Positions 56,991-64,000 of a stretch of DNA of 64,000 nt are shown here, one piece after another (the first letter of the stretch is position 1; each line of letters begins with the position of its first letter). The DNA lies in NCBI RefSeq assembly GCF_001949145.1, contig NW_019091374.1, positions 2,203,894 through 2,267,893 on the forward strand, in the 5' to 3' direction. A model generated the notes under the pieces. The model was not told the DNA's origin and made no database searches. It worked only from the letters and a program-made list of their open reading frames with translations. This DNA is from Acanthaster planci (taxonomy: Eukaryota > Echinodermata > Asteroidea > Valvatida > Acanthasteridae). The position numbers and the translations under genes are program-made.

Positions 56991-57149
56991 CGGGGTTGTG
57001 AAGTGAGTTACTTACACCTCGTTTGACGTTCGACATTCAATGTTGAACAAGTACATGTACCAGTAACTGTCTGATATTTAATGTTGAATAAGTAACTGTC
57101 TCACATTCGGTGACCGCTCAGGATGCACATCCCTAGAAATGATAGAGTG

Positions 57150-58500
57150 TGAAAGGACAAAAACCAAACTGCGCCATCTACATTTAAGGGTTTGTTTGAT
57201 CCTGAAAAACCCCATGCCCCGGGTTTCAAGGAGTTGTCGCTGATTGAGGAGAACAATGAGATTAGATTTGATGTACGGTACTTGCCAGGCGGGGCATGGG
57301 GTTGGAGTATTATTTCGATTTCAGAAAAGTATTATGAGATGCATTAACTTTCCTACTGGTACATGTATGTCATTCTCAAACAAAGAACTCAACGGACAAG
57401 ACTTTAGTCATAGCCGGTTTGACCATGGAAAACTGCATTGCCCTGGTTGAAATGGAAGCAGTGGGGTCGCTAAAGTGTACAGAAACACTTTGAAAATAAG
57501 TTTAGACCCGGGGCGTGGGCTTGATGTACATGCACATGTACCGGTATATTATTTCGATTGACTGAAATAGTTTTAATCCCATTCTATTGCAGAGATGCCA
57601 ACTTTTCAAAATGCAAAAGTGTAATCCTATCGCACTTCCAGTTCCCATTTCCCAACTGACCCTAATTTTCGGTGCAACCCTAAACGTTTTCATTGGCAAA
57701 TTAGCAAAAAAAATTTTGAAAGTTTTTAAAAATCCTGTTGTCTTTTCTTTCAAAACAAACACAACAAACAACTTTTTTTCATGTCAAAACACTTGTATTT
57801 ACCTGACTAGAATTGTGCAAGTGTGAATTATAATTACAGGTAATTGTCAATTATATTTTCAAATTAATTCTGGTAAATTCTTATTTTGATCACTTTTGTG
57901 GCAATTTTTGTCAACTTTTGTCCCATTCAATCAGCACAAAATATGGTCAAAAAATCCTTACCTACCAACCCTATTTAATCGGAAGCAGAGCTATTTTTTC
58001 TTGGCCTAACTAATGTGCTTCTCTGTGTCGTAAGATCCAGCGTGGGCAATATTTATCATGTCACAGTTACATGCGTTGCAAAACACGTAAGCTTCTCCAT
58101 GACAAGACTTGCCCCCTGTTCCTCACAGTGTTAATTGGAACGAACGGATGATTCGACCACACTGGTTTCCACTGCTACTCACACAGCTTATATGCACAAA
58201 CTGCTGGATGCCAGCGACACATTTCTGACGCGCGCATTTCAATACGAGGCCTGCTCCGTACTGTAGCTCGTGCTCACGTACAGTTTATACACAACTGTAT
58301 GGTTTGTAGAGTTCGAGTTGGAAATCGTAAAAATCTTAGTCTGGATCGTACATGTACAGTCATAAACAGACTAAACAAATCGTAAAATTACGTCTAAATC
58401 GTACAAGTTGGTATCACTGATATTGCCATACAAAACTGTCGCCTGCATTTCTGGGCTTGTTTGACCCCGAAAAAACTCCATGCCCAGGGCTGCCCCTGTG
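57150..58500. repeat. Cluster of duplicated segments
   Basis: 57188-57230 (GGGTTTGTTTGATCCTGAAA, then CCCCATGCCC) resembles 58455-58498 (GGGCTTGTTTGACCCCGAAA, then CTCCATGCCC). Also 57296-57335 resembles 57511-57570 (GTATTATTTCGATT). The segments appear to be nested or duplicated copies of one dispersed element, which I cannot name. Confidence 0.5.
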
Positions 58501-58790
58501 GGAGAAGGTCGTGGGTATATACATGTACATCATTGTGAAATGGCATGTACAATGCAAATAAGGCACACTTTTTTTAGAGTGGCGGGGTATTCTGCAATTA
58601 CTCAGATTTTTTTTCCACTTCCACGACTTTTGACAAACCGTTCAAAAATGTCAAAGTGCAAATCAGAAATCTGGTCAAAATTCCTTTTCTAGATATTTTC
58701 TAAGAACAAGTTTTTTAAACCCTAAACCTACATGTACATAATACTACAATTTACTATTTTCAAGATTAATTTTTGCATTGGGAAGATGTT

Positions 58791-58896
58791 AATTATATAT
58801 AACGGTTTTGCCCTTACCCAACGTATATTAATAAACACTGAGCATGCAGTGCTTATTAATATACGATGGGTAAGGGCAAAACCGTTATATATAATT
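58791..58896. repeat. Near-perfect 106-bp palindrome
   Basis: The 44-bp arms 58791-58834 and 58853-58896 match in 43 of 44 positions around an 18-nt loop that is itself near-palindromic (CACTG..CAGTG). One arm plus loop and left flank (58760-58852) is also present singly at 11921-12017, so the palindrome formed by inverted duplication of part of a dispersed repeat. Confidence 0.9.
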
Positions 58897-59391
58897 ACAA
58901 ATTACTACTTGTACATGTAGTAAAATGTAGTACTGAGCACTGTCGCTTGTAAGAGGATATGACCATATTGTTCTCTGAAGCCATAAGATACAATAGATAA
59001 GACAATGTACATGTACCACACAGTGCTGTGGCACTATGAATGGATGGCTTTATTGTTCTCTGTACAAGTAACAATGGAAGTAACCTAGCCGGAAGTACTA
59101 ATTTGTAGTGCTAGGTCCTTCAGGCTCAGGCTACTACTTAGTATTTTGTAGTACTGAGTAGTGTAAGGCAACAATATGCTTGGCGGTTAGGGTTAAACAA
59201 GAACTTGTCTGAGAATTAAGTGAAGAACAAAATACAGGAGGTGGGTTCTTATTAGGAAAAATCCAAACTAGAAAAGATTGGCTTACTGCGGGCACCATTT
59301 TTATAAAACCTCAGAAATTAGGCTTGTCCATCTACTACGTGACATTCCTTCCCATTATTAAGGCATAGTATGTCACACCATCATCTTGACG

Positions 59392-59700
59392 ACTGGACTG
59401 AGTGGACAACGTGTCTCAACGGACGACTTGTCTCAACAGTCAACTTGTACTTGTCTCTCTCCTTTTTACGCATGGATGGTCGAGCTGTCTCATCAGTCGA
59501 GTTATCTTAAGTAGAGTTGGCAAAGGGTCGAGTTGTCTACAGTGTAGACAACTCATTGGAGTCATTGGAGTCGATATTTTTGTACCTTATTTTAACAGCC
59601 GTGGTAAGTTAACTTAAAGGATATTTTTTCGAGTACTGTTAATCGAGTACGAGTACTTTGATGCTCGAGTACAATTTTTGGATGTCGAGTTCCGAGTATT
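59392..59700. repeat. Degenerate GTCGAGTTGTCT / CGAGTAC repeats
   Basis: 59392-59560 has loose repeats of GACAACTTGTCTCAAC and GTCGAGTTGTCT. 59630-59700 has many GAGTAC words (TCGAGTAC, ACGAGTACTTTG). The latter resembles the multiple short subterminal motifs of hAT-like elements, but no boundaries are clear. Confidence 0.5.
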
Positions 59701-60206
59701 TTGTACTTTGTATTTTCAAAGGGGTAAGTTACAATTATTCTAGTCAGGTGTAACTAGATAGGGAAACACCAAAAGGAAATTGACAAGATTGGAATTTCTT
59801 CTCAACTACATGTACATCACATCATTTAATTAAAAAAGCTACCGGAAGAATATACATGTACATTAAGTTACTAGTAAAGAAATTAAAAACACTCTCAAAG
59901 ATATTCAGTTCCAAAAAAAGGAAGAAAAATACGAATATCACGAGTTAAAATCACTCCCAACAATATTACGAAAATAAATTTAAACATTTTGGGTCGACTC
60001 TGCCAGCGCTTGTCTGAACTGGGTACATAACAACAGAACTGGATATCGGGTCACTACAACAAGATTAGCCTACTTGACGTAAGTGATTAGTGGTGCTGTC
60101 CAAATATCCATCACCGTCCGTGAGTCGTTCGTTTCACGTCGTTGATTAGAACCATTGTTTTTTTTTTTTAATACATTGGGCCGGCCATATTTGCTTGACG
60201 TTCCTA

Positions 60207-60346
60207 GGGGGGGGCGAGTCGGTCAGGGGGCGAGTCGGTCAAGGGGCGAGTCGGCCAGGAGGCAAGTTGGTAAGAGACGAGTCGGTCAGGAGGTGAGTTT
60301 ACGAGGGGGTGAGTTGGAAAGGGACGAGTCGAGTCGGTCAGGGGGC
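60207..60346. repeat. G-rich minisatellite (GGGGCGAGTCGGTCA)
   Basis: About nine imperfect units of 14-18 bp are built on GGGGCGAGTCGGTCAG, with later units varied (GAGGTGAGTT, GGGACGAGTC). The strand is strongly G-biased. Confidence 0.85.
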
Positions 60347-62104
60347 AGTTGACCTGACACCTCCCAGAACTGTGGCCCAAGTGTGCGGTTCATCGTCCGC
60401 CGCCCTTCCCATGCTCCCACGATGACCGTGAACCCCACAGTCATGACAATTCTGGGAGTAAACGGTAACTAAATCCTGCATTGCTAATGCTAGGCCATGT
60501 ACATATGTACTGTACATGTACGTACGCTGGCAATATAGGCTGGCTAAGAGGACCGCGCCGATCACGCCGACGTGATAGGCCAACCTCTTCCACATTTTCA
60601 GCAGAATACACATGTAGGTTACATTAATGGAATATGAGCAAACACAGGCAGCTTCCACTAATAATTTGAAGATTTGTCCACAGCAGCAGTCAGAAACGTC
60701 TTGCTCATCATCTACATCTCGTCTAAGAAAATTTGGTAACAAATTAGGCCTACCTCGTACTTCGTAACAAAGTTTTCTCACAAGATGTGGCGGAACTGCA
60801 ACTGCCGAATTCGTTAGTAGTAGTTGCCTGCTTGTGGTAATTTCCCTCAGTCTGAAACCCTTTTTCGTTAATAAAATGAAACATGTATCTTGATTACAGG
60901 AACGAGACTTATCTAAAATTGTCTGGTGACTGGAATGCTTTTGATGCTTTTAATACGAACAGACTGCGAGTGAAATGGCGCCAGTCGTGATCTCGGCGTA
61001 CTTAAAGGAGCACTAATGGGCACTTCTCTCTAATAAATTCCAAACATAAAAATTGCTTGGGGAAAAAATCACATCGTGTTCAGTCAGATTATTTAAAATT
61101 AATTCAAAGTCTGACTATTCCAGTTTTATTATTTTCGTTGAAAACAGAAAGTTCAAATGTATATCATCAGCTGTTTCCATATTCTTTTTGGCATCTTCGG
61201 CAATAATATCATTTTATCTCATTGCGATGGACAACCACTTTAAGAAGTGAGTATCGACGTAGTTGAAAATGGAAACCGAAACGGCTATCACAGCAGCGTA
61301 TGGTGTACAATAAAGGACACTAACACGAGGTGGGAAAATTCCTCACGTACACGTTGTGTCTCAACGCGCTACTCATTTAAACAGAACTGTGCAATTATAA
61401 GCACTGGCCTTTGGTATTTCGTCTCCATCCTCCATACTCGGAGGTCAAATCTAACAGAACTACTATCTGATGCATTTTTGGGTTTGCTGTATACAAATAT
61501 TACCCTTTTCAAATGGAACAGTAAAACTAGCCTCACCTGAGGCGATCAATCCGCCTCGGGCAGAAGCACCCCCTCATCGGTTGAAAGAGCTGCATGGGTC
61601 GGGAGTCTTCATTTTGCTATGTGATCATGATGACGGCATTTCCTAGTCATTTGTGAACCAGCGAAGTTCAGTTCTCACCAAAGGAGCCTCCGTTGCAAAG
61701 AAAATAGCACCCTCTCTTGTTCCAACTCGAGGCTCACATGGGTTATATTGATCCAACGCGAACTATTGTGATATGGTAAACTGGATCTGGAACAACTAAA
61801 ATATAGCACAGACGCTAATGGGAAAAATCCAAGACGGGAATTTTTCGAGATTGCAGGACTACTTAAAAGGTTATCTGAAATATTATTTAAATCTAAAAAC
61901 TTTTTTTAAAAGTTATTGAATCATGACGCAGACGACTTTTACTACGATACGATGGTAACCATGCGAAACGTGTTCACAAAACCACTTAAGGCACTCTAAA
62001 TGGGCCACTTAAGACACCACACTTAACAAAGTATTAAACGTCTGCGCGTTTATAACCCTCCAAGGGTGTTTGCGCAGTACGAAGCACAAGCTGGAGTATT
62101 TACA

Positions 62105-62205
62105 GTCACTTTGCCCCATTTCCACTTGGCCTCTGACCACTTCGCCCCATTTCCAATTCGCCCTGTCCCCTTTTCGCCCCATTTCTCTTTCGCCCCTGCT
62201 ACTTC
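62105..62205. repeat. Degenerate CACTTCGCCCCATTTCC repeat
   Basis: Five or so units of about 18-22 bp (TTTGCCCCATTTCC, TTCGCCCCATTTCC, TTCGCCCTGTCCCC, TTCGCCCCATTTCT, TTCGCCCCTGCT). The inverse array is at 56905-56990. Confidence 0.75.
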
Positions 62206-62478
62206 ACTCCAGTGTAAACTTTTTTGAGCTTCACCCTAGGGAAGGCTACATGTTTATCATTATTTATTCGGCATTCTTCACAAGCACACAGCACAATACA
62301 GACAGTATATAAATACATGTAAGACACACAAAGCCAGCAGCAAATGCAAGGAGATGAAAAAGTTAACCTGATAACTGTGACCCAAGGGCCTCCATTTCCG
62401 ATACTACTGACCATAAACAACACATACAAAATATATAATATATAAATCTAAATGTTAAAAAAGGTTTAATTATTCCAG

Positions 62479-62523
62479 TAAATAAATAAGTAAATAAACA
62501 AATAAATAATAAATAAAAAGTAA
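62479..62523. repeat. (AAAT)n microsatellite
   Basis: A degenerate tetranucleotide run of AAATAAAT type with a few G/C interruptions, within a wider A-rich stretch to about 62700. Confidence 0.8.
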
Positions 62524-63459
62524 GAGGAATAAAATGAATAACGTAAAACCATCAAGACTAAATAAATTGGGTAAAAATGAAACAGGATAAGATAAATATT
62601 TATAGGCTAAGATCAAGCTAGAAAATGGGGAGTTAGCAAGAATTAATAATAGATTAGTTAAAATTAAAAATGGGTTATAAGAAGGCAATAAAGCTACAGA
62701 TTTTTGAATCAATTGATATCATATAATTCGGTCTTGAGTGAGTTGATCCATCATTTCAGAGGTAGCTCAATAACCCCAGTTCTAAGAGTCTCCGGGAGTT
62801 CTTCCCAGTAACGGGGAAAAAGATATTCACTGGTGAGTAGTGAAGCTTTTGGGTCTGAGCCCTGAGGTGTTGGAACTTGACCTCGTCAAGAAGTGCTGAA
62901 CCAAGTTTGAGGTTCCAATTCAGGCAATTTGCAAAGGAAAATGTTGCAACTGTTTTAAAGAGCACTAAAAATCCCGCTTAGATTACAAACTAATAGCAAA
63001 AACTATTTAATGAGATTTTCTGAAGAAACATCTGAACAAAGCAAAAAAACCCGAGAGAAAATAATCATTAAAGTCGCACCCATGTAGGCTACTTTTTCAG
63101 TGGCCCGCCCACACTTCTTGACGCCAAGGCCATTTGTGCGTACGGGTGCATAATTTTGAATTTATTAGTGAAGAGGTCTATTGGAATTCAGTTGAGCAAT
63201 GGTCCTCATAAATAATTCATTTTTTTTTCTCGCCCACCTACGGAAAAAAAATCGTCACCCGCACGGGCTTGTAATGTTAGGTGTCCTTTGCTGTTCACCT
63301 CTGCGCTGTAAGTTCACCATTTTAGCGGCCATTTTGGCCGACAATTACAAATAGTACACGTACGGACAAAAAGATGAGCGGAAGAAGTCCCGTAAAAATA
63401 AGATTTGCTTCATAAATACAGATTATTTATTCACAGGCTTTTGCTTCATTCGAGAAGCA

Positions 63460-63490
63460 ATGTATCAACCACACCAGCCACGGGATTTTG
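63460..63490 (+). CDS. Probable first coding exon of an unidentified gene
   Basis: ATG at 63460 opens MYQPHQPRDF and meets a strong donor (TTTTG|GTAAGT) at 63490, phase 1. About 130 nt upstream, CGGCCATTTTGGCCG (63328-63342 region) is a YY1-like element. Housekeeping genes often have one near the start. The remaining exons lie beyond the window, so the product cannot be named. It is divergent from SPAG1. It may be only a chance ATG and donor. Confidence 0.4.
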
Positions 63491-64000
63491 GTAAGTTTAA
63501 TGGTAAAATAATTGGTGAATTTGCAACGAAAAATTCTTGTGTTCCAGCGCTGCAGCGTAGCGAAAGTTACAGTTGGCCTAGTACGTGTACATGCATGACA
63601 TTGCAATGGGTTCGTTCGTTGCATGCATGTGTGCGTGCAAAAAAGTCCCGTGAAATGGTGTTGGTCAATATTCAGACAGGAAAGGACTTTTCTTTGTTTC
63701 ACTTTTTTGTCCAATTTGCTAAATTCTTGGTAAAAGTTGAAGGTATAATGTTTTCGTGGTTTTTGGAAGGAATGTTGCATCCTACATGTAGGCCTTGAGG
63801 CCTTGGCTTGGCATGTCTCCTTTTTTCACAAGGCCAAACAAAATAGGCTAGGCTTACATGGAGCAGCTAGTTGTGCTTCTGGTCACCTGCCCCAACCTAG
63901 CAAATTGCGTCAACCCTAAATCTTTTTATTCAAAAAGAAATAAAATGACAAATACTGTTGCTGACCCTCATGCTTTCAGGTGCAAAATCTCTGCTTTCTT
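63491..64000. other. Presumed intron 1 of the gene starting at 63460
   Basis: No second exon is visible before the window ends. Frames here lack splice partners. Confidence 0.3.

Larger units (their letters stand above)
55763..63459. other. SPAG1 upstream region, repeat-rich
   Basis: The 5' untranslated exon(s) and promoter of SPAG1 must lie here but I cannot place them. No exon of a named gene is seen. An ATGGCG-containing GAAATGGCGCCAG near 60973 could be a YY1-type start site element. The region holds the repeats listed separately. 61000-62060 shows nothing I can name. Confidence 0.4.

Noticed and set aside
60338-60781. 147-codon minus-strand frame as a gene
   Set aside because: It opens with GTG, not ATG, overlaps a minisatellite and has no following exons that I can find. 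Kept only as a low-interest observation.
61247-61540. 97-codon plus-strand frame
   Set aside because: Composition looks random, with no splice signals or recognisable motif, in a region where nothing else supports a gene.

Overview
This is eukaryotic DNA: genes split by GT-AG introns, about 38% G+C by eye, many palindromic TACATGTA/ACATGTACATGT words, dense small inverted-repeat elements, and one assembly gap (229 N). The proteins are closest, from memory, to deuterostome forms. I infer a marine invertebrate deuterostome, most likely an echinoderm such as a sea star; the species cannot be fixed from the sequence alone.

Layout. 2.3-3.8 kb (+): a three-exon gene I do not recognise, 186 aa if its ATG is right. 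5.9-18.3 kb (-): a complete 11-coding-exon RCC1L (WBSCR16), a mitochondrial seven-bladed beta-propeller. 20.3-21.6 kb (+): ZNF706, two coding exons, 74 aa, head to head with RCC1L. 25.7-55.7 kb (-): SPAG1, 22 coding exons and 1223 aa, all phases consistent, with three TPR blocks, a lineage-specific repetitive linker and an RPAP3_C domain. 32.2-32.6 kb (+): an intronless secreted C-type lectin nested antisense in the largest SPAG1 intron. 63.46 kb (+): what looks like the first coding exon of a further gene leaving the window.

The genes belong to different pathways: RCC1L in mitoribosome and 16S rRNA maturation, SPAG1 in cytoplasmic preassembly of ciliary dynein arms, ZNF706 a small nuclear zinc finger, and the lectin a probable secreted sugar-binding protein. 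ZNF706 and SPAG1 both lie on human 8q22, so their closeness here may be old linkage.

Introns and spacers carry most of the unusual structure: a decayed Crypton-like tyrosine recombinase (about 8.9-10.1 kb), a 3.4-kb element with 74-bp terminal inverted repeats (47.6-51.1 kb), a very young 251-bp inverted-repeat element (52.6-52.8 kb), two large foldbacks, several two-copy dispersed families, a near-perfect 106-bp palindrome and several minisatellites. I found no CRISPR array, rRNA, intact tRNA or operon-like structure. All exon calls rest on reading frames, splice signals and remembered homologues; nothing was searched.
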